NCBI GenBank assembly: GCA_028723145.1
Contig: JAQYFM010000025.1
Location: 1 to 7,429 of the forward strand
Source of the DNA: Spirochaetales bacterium
GTDB lineage: Bacteria > Spirochaetota > Spirochaetia > Sphaerochaetales > Sphaerochaetaceae
Length of the DNA stretch: 7,429 nucleotides
Reading direction: 5' to 3'
Under the pieces are notes generated by a model. That model saw only the letters and a program-made list of their open reading frames with translations. It ran no database searches and was not told where the DNA came from. A program made the translations under genes and the position numbers. Of this stretch, positions 1 through 5,938 are shown in pieces. The first letter of the stretch is position 1. The number at the start of each line of letters is the position of its first letter.

Positions 1-156
1 GTCAACTACCGCCACCCTAAAGGGTGCCAGCTTGCAACTGCCCAGCAGTACTAACGGCTTCTAGCCTCCTGCCTTTAATTCCTGCAGTTTCCTTCTATGG
101 ACTTGCAGATGGCGTTACATCGTGGGGCAATTGACTGTGCCCCAGACTGTCAGAAT
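1..156 (-). ncRNA. Candidate omegaRNA/reRNA scaffold of the TnpB element
   Basis: This noncoding stretch follows the tnpB stop and ends at the element's right tip, where TnpB guide-RNA scaffolds are encoded. It is richer in G+C than its surroundings and holds a series of short stems: 123-129 with 138-144 (7 bp, TGGGGCA/TGCCCCA), 56-59 with 63-66 (4 bp), 37-41 with 45-49 (5 bp), and 13-18 with 21-26 (6 bp, next to the end). In characterised IS605-type systems the RNA is processed from the tnpB 3' region and uses the sequence just past the right end as its guide. Here the guide would lie outside the window. The RNA 5' end is unknown and may extend into the tnpB 3' coding region. Its existence is inferred from position and structure. 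Confidence 0.65.
13..26 (-). repeat. Right-end subterminal hairpin of the IS element
   Basis: CACCCT (13-18) and AGGGTG (21-26) form a perfect 6-bp stem with a two-base loop, 12 bases from the proposed right tip. It mirrors the left-end hairpin in size and loop. IS200/IS605 TnpA proteins recognise subterminal hairpins like this as single-stranded DNA. In the guide RNA the same stem would sit immediately before the guide. Confidence 0.6.
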
Positions 157-1266
157 TTATCCAACAACCTTTTTTATCTTATCTACCCCTCTCTGATAGA
201 TATTCATTGCCCCTATTCTGTCATCATTGCTTCTATAACCACAATGCTTACATGTATACATTCTCTTACTCCTGTCTCTTGCGCTCTTTTCGATATGATG
301 GCAGATAGGACAGATCTGGGATGTATACCTTGGATTTACATAAATTACAGAATCTCCAGCAAGCCTTGCCTTATATTCGAGTTTCTCTTGGAAATCATAA
401 TAAGGCCATGAGACGCTGATGTATCTGTTTTTTCTTTTGACCTTTGTAGTTGCTGCTCTTACACCTGAGAGGTCTTCAAGGACGAATGTTGTTCCTCTTT
501 CCGCTTTGGCTACGAGTGTCTTTGCCAATACATGGTTCATGTTATTGACATAGCGGTTTTCTCTTTTGCCGATAGCCTTGAGCCTTCGCCTGGAAGATGA
601 TGTATTTCGCTTCTGCAAAGATTGCCTTACAGCTTTATATTTAGCTCTCGTTTCCTTTAGCTTTGTTCCACTGTAGAACTTTGTTTTCTCGCCATCGTAT
701 GTAACTGCATGATTTATTATCCCCCTGTCTATTCCAACAACCTTATTATCATCAAAACAGAACTCTGGAGAATCCAGCTTTATCGAGGTATACAAATATG
801 CCTTGTTTTTAGAGATGACAAGCTTTGCTCCTCCAAACCTTGTGCTTTCATTTATATATCGTTCATATCCCTTTGCAGAGAATGGCACCTTTATCCTCTT
901 ATCAAGGGTATTAAGAGAGACAATGCCTTTACTAATGTTAATAGACCAATCACGATTAGCCACAAAATCACATTGAGAAATAGAGAATGATACAGGTTTA
1001 TTCAAATCAGCTCTCTTCTCTGGACTATACTTGCCGACAACAGTTCTTGTAACAGATATTGCCATCTGCGATTTTAATCCAAGCTCTGAACGAAGATAAG
1101 TATAGCTCATCTTCTGAAGGTTGATTCTGTTATATTCCCCCTGATGGAAAGCAAGGTTTGAGACATAATTACAGGCGTCTCTATATGCATCAGAAACGTC
1201 TTGAAGAAGCTTAAATTCATCTTCAGACACATGCAATAAGAGTTTAGCTGTAATTACTGTTTCCAT
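157..1266 (-). CDS. tnpB: TnpB, IS605 OrfB-family RNA-guided nuclease
   Basis: A 369-residue TnpB, the ancestor-type family of Cas12 nucleases. Family members cut DNA next to a short target-adjacent motif, guided by an RNA from the element's own right end. The RuvC active site looks intact: D180 in VGIDRG, E264 in VLEDLS and D349 in DRIGAMNI. The zinc ribbon is complete (C319-x2-C322 and C339-x2-C342). The N-terminal half contains the usual beta-rich/helical recognition region, and an Arg/Lys-rich stretch (about 205-240) precedes RuvC-II. Length is typical of compact TnpB proteins. The ATG at 1266 gives the expected N-terminus (ETVITAKLLL...), but no Shine-Dalgarno precedes it and a -10 box ends only 6 bases upstream, so the mRNA may be leaderless. 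It is co-oriented with fusA and the DUF3842 gene, and no tnpA accompanies it. Confidence 0.95.
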   Translation of the reverse strand: METVITAKLLLHVSEDEFKLLQDVSDAYRDACNYVSNLAFHQGEYNRINLQKMSYTYLRSELGLKSQMAISVTRTVVGKYSPEKRADLNKPVSFSISQCDFVANRDWSINISKGIVSLNTLDKRIKVPFSAKGYERYINESTRFGGAKLVISKNKAYLYTSIKLDSPEFCFDDNKVVGIDRGIINHAVTYDGEKTKFYSGTKLKETRAKYKAVRQSLQKRNTSSSRRRLKAIGKRENRYVNNMNHVLAKTLVAKAERGTTFVLEDLSGVRAATTKVKRKNRYISVSWPYYDFQEKLEYKARLAGDSVIYVNPRYTSQICPICHHIEKSARDRSKRMYTCKHCGYRSNDDRIGAMNIYQRGVDKIKKVVG

Positions 1267-1272
1267 ATTAGT

Positions 1273-1301
1273 ATTATACTACTTTATTACTTATGATACA
1301 A
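1273..1301 (-). promoter_or_regulatory. Probable tnpB promoter (TTGTAT-N17-TATAAT)
   Basis: On the minus strand, TTGTAT at 1301-1296 and a perfect TATAAT at 1278-1273 are separated by 17 bases. Transcription starting about 7 bases after the -10 box would begin at or beside the A of the tnpB ATG (1266), which implies a leaderless message. The promoter lies inside the element's left end, so it would travel with the element. Confidence 0.6.
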
Positions 1302-1322
1302 GTCTTTACGCAATTCCTTCGC

Positions 1323-1336
1323 CTCCTTAAAAGGAG
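1323..1336 (-). repeat. Left-end hairpin of the IS element
   Basis: CTCCTT (1323-1328) and AAGGAG (1331-1336) form a 6-bp stem with a two-base loop directly at the left tip, next to the TTGAC motif (1340-1336 on the minus strand). It has the same stem length and loop as the right-end hairpin. The last stem base overlaps the C of TTGAC, so the real TnpA-recognised hairpin may be trimmed by one pair. Confidence 0.55.
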
Positions 1337-1771
1337 TCAACTTCCTTGCGTGTTTTCATGTGAATTAAAAAGCTTTTCAAGCTCACCAATAACTCCATTC
1401 ACCATAACGTTTAATGATAAATTATTTACCCCTATCACAATATTACTACAAAGATTAACAGGAATTAATAATCTTTTTGCATGGCTTTTTCCTACAGCTT
1501 TAGCCATCTTCGCAGTTACCTCACCAAAAAGAGAATTGGCAATAACAATACCAATAGGACCAATAATTACATCAGCATCCTTTACATTTACCTTTAATGG
1601 GTTTTCACCGGTAGCAGAAATATCTGCCCCTGCTTTTAACATAGCTTGGGTTGCTACCGCATTGGTTCCAATCGCAACCACTTCAGCCTTTGAACCAAAA
1701 TTAGTTTTTATCGCACTTACGACTTGCTTTCCTAGTCCGCCACCTTGTCCATCAATTACAACAATCTTCAT
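1337..1771 (-). CDS. DUF3842-family protein (uncharacterised, Rossmann-like N-terminus)
   Basis: A 144-residue protein that I recognise as a DUF3842-type protein; no biochemical role is known to me. The N-terminus MKIVVIDGQGGGLGK has the glycine-rich beta-loop-helix look of a nucleotide-binding Rossmann fold (residues 2-15). Other conserved-looking segments are GTNAVAT (35-41), the ATGENP region (53-58), IGPIGIVIANSLFGE (70-84) and the LIPVNLC strand (about 101-107). No signal peptide or membrane segment is evident, so it is probably cytoplasmic. It starts 72 bp after fusA, just past the fusA terminator, so it is expressed by read-through or from an unseen promoter. There is no strong Shine-Dalgarno before the ATG. 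The stop codon TGA lies inside the TTGAC target motif of the adjoining IS element. The protein looks full length or nearly so, and the last residues (HENTQGS) are probably native. Confidence 0.8.
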   Translation of the reverse strand: MKIVVIDGQGGGLGKQVVSAIKTNFGSKAEVVAIGTNAVATQAMLKAGADISATGENPLKVNVKDADVIIGPIGIVIANSLFGEVTAKMAKAVGKSHAKRLLIPVNLCSNIVIGVNNLSLNVMVNGVIGELEKLFNSHENTQGS

Positions 1772-1784
1772 AAGAAATAATCTT

Positions 1785-1819
1785 AAAAAAAAAGAAAAGG
1801 CCGTGCAAGATACACGACC
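1785..1819 (-). terminator. Rho-independent terminator after fusA
   Basis: On the minus strand, GGTCGTG (1819-1813) pairs with CACGGCC (1805-1799) through 7 bp including one G-T wobble, with a 7-base loop. Four Ts, a C and nine Ts follow (1798-1785). It lies 24 bases past the fusA stop and only 13 bases before the DUF3842 start codon, so it separates or attenuates the two genes. Confidence 0.88.
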
Positions 1820-1843
1820 TCAAATAAAGTATTTAAGAAAAGC

Positions 1844-3952
1844 TTATTTCTTTTCAGCCTTTTTCTTCTCTTCGTACTTCTTCTTAAGTTCATCAGAAAC
1901 ACTCTGTGGTACTTTACCATACTTAGCAACTTCCATTGTGAACTCAGCCTTACCCTGAGAGAGAGAACGGAGAACTGTTGAGTAACCGAACATCTCTGAG
2001 AGTGGAACTTCAGCAATAACCTGACACTGGTTATTATCTTCAGTTGAACTTACAATCATACCTCTTCTCTGGTTGATAGAACCGAAGATGTTACCCTGGA
2101 ACTCTGATGGACCTTCAACTTCAACCTTCATGATAGGCTCAAGAATAGCTGGCTTTGCCTTCTCATATGCTTCACGGAATGCACCAAGAGCTGCAGTCTG
2201 GAATGCCATATCTGAAGAGTCAACTGGGTGCCAAGCACCATCGTTTACTACACATCTAACACCTACTACAGGGAATCCAATCTGAGTACCCTTCTTCATA
2301 GCTGTCTGGAAGCCCTTATCACAAGATGGGATATATTCTGTAGGAATAGCACCACCCTTAACTTCATCAACAAATTCGTAGTCCTTAACATCCTCACCAT
2401 CAACCTGAACGATTGGTTCAATGTAACCAGCAACACGTGCGTACTGACCAGAACCACCAGTCTGCTTCTTGTGTGTGAAGTTAAAGTCTGCTCTCTGAGT
2501 GATAGCTTCTCTGTATGCTACTTCTGGCTGACCAACTTCTACTTCAGCCTTATACTCTCTCTTCATTCTCTCAATGTAAACATCGAGGTGGAGCTCACCC
2601 ATACCCTTAATGATTGTCTGAGAAGATTCAGGATCAACATAAGTTTGGAATGTTGGGTCTTCCTTAGTAAATCTGTTGAGAGCCTTAGCCATGTTATCAG
2701 CTGCTTTCTTATCAACTGGCTTGATAGCAAGTGAGATAACTGGGTTAGGAACATACATACTTGTCATTGAATAGTTAACACCAGGAGCACAGAATGTATC
2801 ACCTGAAGCACAGTCAATACCAAAGAGTGCAGCAATTTCACCACATCCAGCTTCGTTGATATCTTCCATTGTTGAAGCATGCATCTTAACAAGACGACCA
2901 ACACGGAACTTCTTTCTTGATCTTGTGTTGAAAAGTTCATCACCCTTCTTAATCTTACCCTGATAGATACGGATGTAAGTTAACTGACCGAACTGACCAT
3001 CTTCAAGCTTGAATGCAAGAATAACTGGTGGAAGGCTGTCATCTGAAGGAAGCTCAATTTCCTTTTCATTGTCATCAAGGTCGAGAGCATAGTTATGAAC
3101 ATCTGTTGGGTTTGGAAGGTAATCGATAACACCATCAAGGAGCTTCTGAATACCCTTGTTCTTATAAGCAGAACCCATGAATACTGGTACTAAGCGAAGT
3201 GCAATAGTTTCTTCACGAACTACCTTCTTGATGAGGTCAACTGTTACTGCATCCTCAAGCATAGCTTCCATGAGCTCTTCTGAGTTCATTGAGATTGTAT
3301 CAAGGAGCTCTTCTCTCTTGCTCTGAGCTTCATCTAATAATGATGCTGGGATTTCTGCTTCTCTGATACCCTTTCCATCTTCACCTGCATCGAAGTAATA
3401 AGCCTTCATCTCAACAAGGTCTACTACACCTTCGAGCTTATCTTCAAGGCCAATTGGAATCTGCATGAGTACAGCATTAAGACCGAGCTTCTCACAAAGC
3501 TGATCCTTAACACGATAAGGATTAGCACCAGAACGGTCACACTTGTTTACAAATGCGATACGTGGTACATGATATCTCTTCATCTGACGGTCTACTGTGA
3601 TTGACTGAGACTGAACACCACCTACTGAACAGAGGACAAGAATTGCACCATCAAGAACTCTGAGTGAGCGTTCTACTTCAATTGTAAAGTCAACGTGTCC
3701 CGGAGTATCGATAACGTTAATTTCGTGACCCTTCCAGAATACGTTTGTTGCAGCAGATGCAATTGTAATACCTCTTTCTCTTTCGAGCTCCATTGAGTCC
3801 ATGGTTGCACCAACGCCGTCTTTACCCTTTACATCGTGGATAGCATGAATCTTGTTACAGTAGTAAAGGATACGTTCACTGAGTGTTGTCTTACCTGAGT
3901 CGATATGAGCACTGATACCAATGTTTCTCATATCCAGAAGGTTGTTTGCCAT
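1844..3952 (-). CDS. fusA: Elongation factor G, spirochaete/mitochondrial type (spdEFG1-like)
   Basis: A 702-residue EF-G, the GTPase that drives tRNA-mRNA translocation on the ribosome. G-domain motifs are complete: P-loop AHIDSGKT (15-22), switch I around ERERGIT (57-63), DTPGH (82-86) and NKCD (136-139). Domain II (GQLTYIRIYQG), domain III (GMGELHLDVYIERM), domain IV (THKKQTGGSGQYARV) and domain V (EPIMKVEVEGPSEFQG) follow in order. The wording AHIDSGKTTL plus the KGKDGVGATMDSMELERERG stretch matches the spdEFG1/mtEFG1 subfamily rather than the classical AHIDAGKTTT form. I chose ATG 3952 because AAGAGGT lies 8 bases upstream and the protein then starts MANNLLDMRNIGISAHID. The frame is open to 4057, but that extension crosses the promoter and leader and has no family match. 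It ends in a lysine-rich tail (KKKYEEKKKAEKK) and is followed by a strong terminator. Confidence 0.97.
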   Translation of the reverse strand: MANNLLDMRNIGISAHIDSGKTTLSERILYYCNKIHAIHDVKGKDGVGATMDSMELERERGITIASAATNVFWKGHEINVIDTPGHVDFTIEVERSLRVLDGAILVLCSVGGVQSQSITVDRQMKRYHVPRIAFVNKCDRSGANPYRVKDQLCEKLGLNAVLMQIPIGLEDKLEGVVDLVEMKAYYFDAGEDGKGIREAEIPASLLDEAQSKREELLDTISMNSEELMEAMLEDAVTVDLIKKVVREETIALRLVPVFMGSAYKNKGIQKLLDGVIDYLPNPTDVHNYALDLDDNEKEIELPSDDSLPPVILAFKLEDGQFGQLTYIRIYQGKIKKGDELFNTRSRKKFRVGRLVKMHASTMEDINEAGCGEIAALFGIDCASGDTFCAPGVNYSMTSMYVPNPVISLAIKPVDKKAADNMAKALNRFTKEDPTFQTYVDPESSQTIIKGMGELHLDVYIERMKREYKAEVEVGQPEVAYREAITQRADFNFTHKKQTGGSGQYARVAGYIEPIVQVDGEDVKDYEFVDEVKGGAIPTEYIPSCDKGFQTAMKKGTQIGFPVVGVRCVVNDGAWHPVDSSDMAFQTAALGAFREAYEKAKPAILEPIMKVEVEGPSEFQGNIFGSINQRRGMIVSSTEDNNQCQVIAEVPLSEMFGYSTVLRSLSQGKAEFTMEVAKYGKVPQSVSDELKKKYEEKKKAEKK

Positions 3953-3960
3953 AATATAAA

Positions 3961-3967
3961 ACCTCTT
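3961..3967 (-). promoter_or_regulatory. fusA ribosome binding site
   Basis: AAGAGGT on the minus strand, 8 bases before the ATG at 3952. It settles the start codon in favour of the downstream ATG over the one at 4057. Confidence 0.75.
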
Positions 3968-3996
3968 AAATATAAAATCACTGTTAGAATACAAAT

Positions 3997-4018
3997 GTGC
4001 AAGCTCTATCACTTGCAC
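3997..4018 (-). repeat. Perfect inverted repeat in the fusA leader (GTGCAAG-N8-CTTGCAC)
   Basis: GTGCAAG (3997-4003) and CTTGCAC (4012-4018) are perfect 7-bp inverted repeats separated by 8 bases. They lie a few bases after the predicted fusA transcription start (about 4022). A third copy of the half-site, CTTGCAC on the minus strand, covers the -35 hexamer (4058-4052). It could be an mRNA 5' stem-loop (7-bp stem, 8-base loop) or a two-fold protein operator with an extra half-site. The sequence alone cannot decide. Confidence 0.6.
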
Positions 4019-4028
4019 CCGATTTCGC

Positions 4029-4057
4029 ATAATATTCGTTTTATTATAATTGTGCAA
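4029..4057 (-). promoter_or_regulatory. fusA promoter (TTGCAC-N17-TATTAT)
   Basis: Minus strand: TTGCAC at 4057-4052 and TATTAT at 4034-4029, with a 17-base spacer, the standard sigma-70 geometry. The predicted start near 4022 gives a leader of about 70 bases. A second, weaker -10 (TATAAT, 4048-4043) lies in the spacer and could pair with TTCACT 16 bases further upstream, so two overlapping starts are possible. Confidence 0.7.
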
Positions 4058-4125
4058 GTAAGTTAGTGAAAAAAATAAGGTAAAAACTATTTAATCTTTT
4101 TATTCTATGCTAATATTCCTAAAAA

Positions 4126-4131
4126 TAGGAG
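4126..4131 (+). promoter_or_regulatory. RBS of the HIT gene, within a small hairpin
   Basis: AGGAG (4127-4131) is 6 bases before the ATG at 4138, a good Shine-Dalgarno. It also forms most of the 3' arm of the small hairpin TCCTA-AAAA-TAGGA (4117-4130), which could partly mask it. The stem is short and AT-rich, so any masking would be weak. I see no convincing -35/-10 pair for this gene between it and fusA. Confidence 0.5.
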
Positions 4132-4137
4132 TTATCT

Positions 4138-4542
4138 ATGAAAACAGTTTTTGAAATGATTATCGATAATGAGATTCCTTCAGTCAAACTTTATGAAGAT
4201 GATGTATGCATTGTAATATTAGATATTAATCCAATCCAAAAAGGCCACGCATTAGTTATTTCTAAAAAACCATATCCACGTTTTACTCTTGCTCCACAAG
4301 ATGAATTATCCCACATGATGGAAGTAGCAAAAAGAGTTGATTTAAAGATGAGAGAAGTACTCGGTGCTGATGGTACAAATATTATGATCAACAACGATCC
4401 TGCATCAGGCCAAGAGGTTCCACACCTTCATATCCATGTTATTCCACGTTACACTGGTGATGGCAAAGGGTTTGTTTTAAATAAAGATAAATATGATGAT
4501 AATGAAATAGCCAGCTTTGGAGAAAAGTTATGTCTAAATTAA
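4138..4542 (+). CDS. HIT-family protein (HINT-like nucleotide phosphohydrolase)
   Basis: A 134-residue histidine-triad protein. The catalytic triad is H96-L-H98-I-H100 followed by VIPR, in the form HxHxHxx; the middle or last histidine forms the covalent nucleotide intermediate in this superfamily. The N-terminal fold elements are typical: EIPSVKLYEDDVCIVILDINPIQKGHALVISK (about 12-43) matches the HINT branch, which hydrolyses AMP-lysine or AMP-N-linked substrates. The N-terminal cysteine pair found in many HINT proteins (CIFC) is replaced by TVFE, so no zinc site is expected there. It is cytosolic, with no signal peptide. The ATG at 4138 has AGGAG 6 bases upstream. The gene is divergent from fusA, and its last 13 bases overlap the following lipoprotein gene, suggesting one transcript and coupled translation. 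Its actual substrate is unknown. Confidence 0.93.
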   Translation: MKTVFEMIIDNEIPSVKLYEDDVCIVILDINPIQKGHALVISKKPYPRFTLAPQDELSHMMEVAKRVDLKMREVLGADGTNIMINNDPASGQEVPHLHIHVIPRYTGDGKGFVLNKDKYDDNEIASFGEKLCLN

Positions 4543-5936
4543 GGTGGATTATTCTTTTTTCACTTTTAATATTCCTTCTTTTTGGGTGTGCAACCTACAC
4601 TTCTTCAATGGGTTTTGAGAAAATTTCTTTAGAAGAAAATGTTAATTTAAAAGAAACTAGATACAGAGTAATTCTAGATGAAAAGCAAAAAGCAGAAGAG
4701 GAAGCAAGACTTGCTCAAGAAAAATTAGAAGCTGAAATAAAGGCTCAAGAAGAAAGAATTATTAAAGAACGTCTTGCTGAAGAAGAACGTATAAAGGCTG
4801 AACAGCTTGCTGAAGAAGCAAGAATTGAAGCTGAGAAAAAGGCAGAAGAGGAGCGTATTGAGGCTGAAAGATTAGCCGAAGAAGCTCGTCTTGCTGAAGA
4901 AGAAAGAATTCAAGCTGAAAAAGAAGCTGAAAGATTAAGACTTGAAGCAGAAGAAAAAGCTCGCTTAGAAGCTGAACGTTTAGAAGCCGAAAGGCTAGCT
5001 GAAGAAGAAAGACTTATTAATGAAAAGAAGGCTGAAGAAGAACGCTTAGCAGAGGAAGCAAGACAAAAGGCTGAAGCTGAAAGGAAAGCAAAAGAAGCTG
5101 CTTTTGCTCAATCACTTGCAAAAGCAAGAAGACTTAATGCTTATCCTCAAGACCTTAATTCAATGGGACTACCTCATATCTATCGTCCAGTTGATGCCCC
5201 AATTTTAAAGGATGATTCATTCACAAAGCTTGATGTTTTATTTATTCCTCTTGGATTTACTCAAAATATCGATACTCAAGTAATAGCAGATTCAGTTAAA
5301 GACATAAATGCTGATTTTATCTTTATTACAGGATTATTATCTGACCGTGTTGAGTTATCAAAAGCTCTTGGTAAGGATACAGTTACTTTTAAAAATGGTT
5401 CAATTATCTTTAATTCAAGCTTAATTGAAGCATCTGATACATCTGCAAAGTTTAAAGTTTCAGAAAGTAAAGATATTGAATTATGTATTTATGCACTCTC
5501 TGAAAAAGGTGCTGTTAATGCAAAGGACGCAGCAAGTTGGGTTGAATATATTAATGCTCAAAGTGAAAAAGATTGTAAAGAAGTACTTTCAAGTGTTGAG
5601 AGTTTATCAGATAGTGAAGTAATTTATGCACTCTCATCTTCTCAGCCTAGTTCTCTTGACTGGTCAATTTTTACACCATATCAATATAGAACAGATGCAT
5701 CCTTTACTATCTCAGATGAATTAAATAAAGACTATAGTGATACATATAGAGCTACACATTTCTCAGAGGAAACAGATGGAGGAATTACTTTTAATTCTTC
5801 AAAACTATCTGAGCGTTTAGATTTTTTATACACTAAGGGGTTATTAGAGGTATCATCAACAACACTTGCGGTAGCTGGATTATCAAATAATGACATTGCA
5901 CGTTTTGCTATTCTTGCAACGTATATTGTACCTTAA
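4530..5936 (+). CDS. Lipoprotein: long charged helix plus degenerate EEP-like C-terminal domain
   Basis: A 468-residue exported lipoprotein. Residues 1-20 form a signal peptide (K3, R5, a hydrophobic core, then LLFGC) with lipidation expected at C20. From about 50 to 200 there is an uninterrupted alternation of Glu, Lys/Arg, Ala and Leu (AEEERI/AERLAEEARL-type units), a TolA-like coiled coil or single charged helix long enough to span periplasmic space. Residues about 205-468 form a globular domain. Its order of segments (LDVLFIPLGF 234-243, ADFIFITG 261-268, the SDTYRATHF region 403-411, GITFNSSKLSERLDFLYTKG 418-437, SNNDIARFAI 452-461) resembles endonuclease/exonuclease/phosphatase domains, but the usual catalytic Glu, GDxN and SDH motifs are absent. 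The start ATG at 4530 has GGAG 7 bases upstream and overlaps the HIT gene. The function is unknown; the EEP link is my reading of residual patterns. Confidence 0.85.
   Translation: MSKLRWIILFSLLIFLLFGCATYTSSMGFEKISLEENVNLKETRYRVILDEKQKAEEEARLAQEKLEAEIKAQEERIIKERLAEEERIKAEQLAEEARIEAEKKAEEERIEAERLAEEARLAEEERIQAEKEAERLRLEAEEKARLEAERLEAERLAEEERLINEKKAEEERLAEEARQKAEAERKAKEAAFAQSLAKARRLNAYPQDLNSMGLPHIYRPVDAPILKDDSFTKLDVLFIPLGFTQNIDTQVIADSVKDINADFIFITGLLSDRVELSKALGKDTVTFKNGSIIFNSSLIEASDTSAKFKVSESKDIELCIYALSEKGAVNAKDAASWVEYINAQSEKDCKEVLSSVESLSDSEVIYALSSSQPSSLDWSIFTPYQYRTDASFTISDELNKDYSDTYRATHFSEETDGGITFNSSKLSERLDFLYTKGLLEVSSTTLAVAGLSNNDIARFAILATYIVP
4677..5129 (+). repeat. Degenerate repeat encoding a charged (E/A/R/K) helix
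   Basis: This part of the lipoprotein gene repeats GAAGAA/GCTGAA-type codons encoding variants of AEEERIEAERLAEEAR. The units are imperfect and show no exact long tandem copies, so this is a protein-level rather than a DNA-level repeat. Such stretches can vary in length between strains. Confidence 0.7.
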
Positions 5937-5938
5937 TC

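Larger units (their letters stand above)
1..1335 (-). mobile_element. IS200/IS605-superfamily element carrying only tnpB (IS1341-like)
   Basis: The element is delimited by the heptamer AGTTGAC (minus strand), which occurs at both proposed ends (1-7 and 1336-1342). Each end has a 6-bp hairpin with a two-base loop: 13-26 at the right end, 1323-1336 at the left end. Between them lie one tnpB gene and a structured noncoding tail. This matches the family organisation, in which the element inserts 3' of a short target motif without target duplication and the right end finishes in a related motif. No tnpA (Y1 HUH transposase) is present, so transposition would need a TnpA supplied in trans. By this reading the element is 1335 bp, and its last right-end base is base 1 of the window. 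Boundaries are inferred from the shared motif, because the right flank is missing. Confidence 0.78.

Noticed and set aside
97..411. Plus-strand open frame near the left end
   Set aside because: It is antisense to the tnpB 3' end and the guide-RNA region. It has no family resemblance, and the tnpB reading is strongly supported.
1293..1958. Plus-strand open frame of 221 codons
   Set aside because: It is antisense to the DUF3842 gene and crosses the IS left end, a terminator and the fusA 3' end. Its composition is that of a reverse-complement shadow.
2228..2734. Plus-strand open frame of 168 codons
   Set aside because: It lies wholly antisense to the conserved domains of fusA and has no ribosome binding site or recognisable motif.
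3953..4057. N-terminal extension of EF-G to an ATG at 4057
   Set aside because: It spans the promoter -10, the inverted-repeat leader and the Shine-Dalgarno, and the added 35 residues do not resemble any EF-G N-terminus. The ATG at 3952 has a proper ribosome binding site.
4677..5129. Possible tandem DNA repeat or CRISPR-like periodicity
   Set aside because: The periodicity comes from alternating Glu/Ala/Arg codons in a coding helix. There are no exact repeats with spacers.
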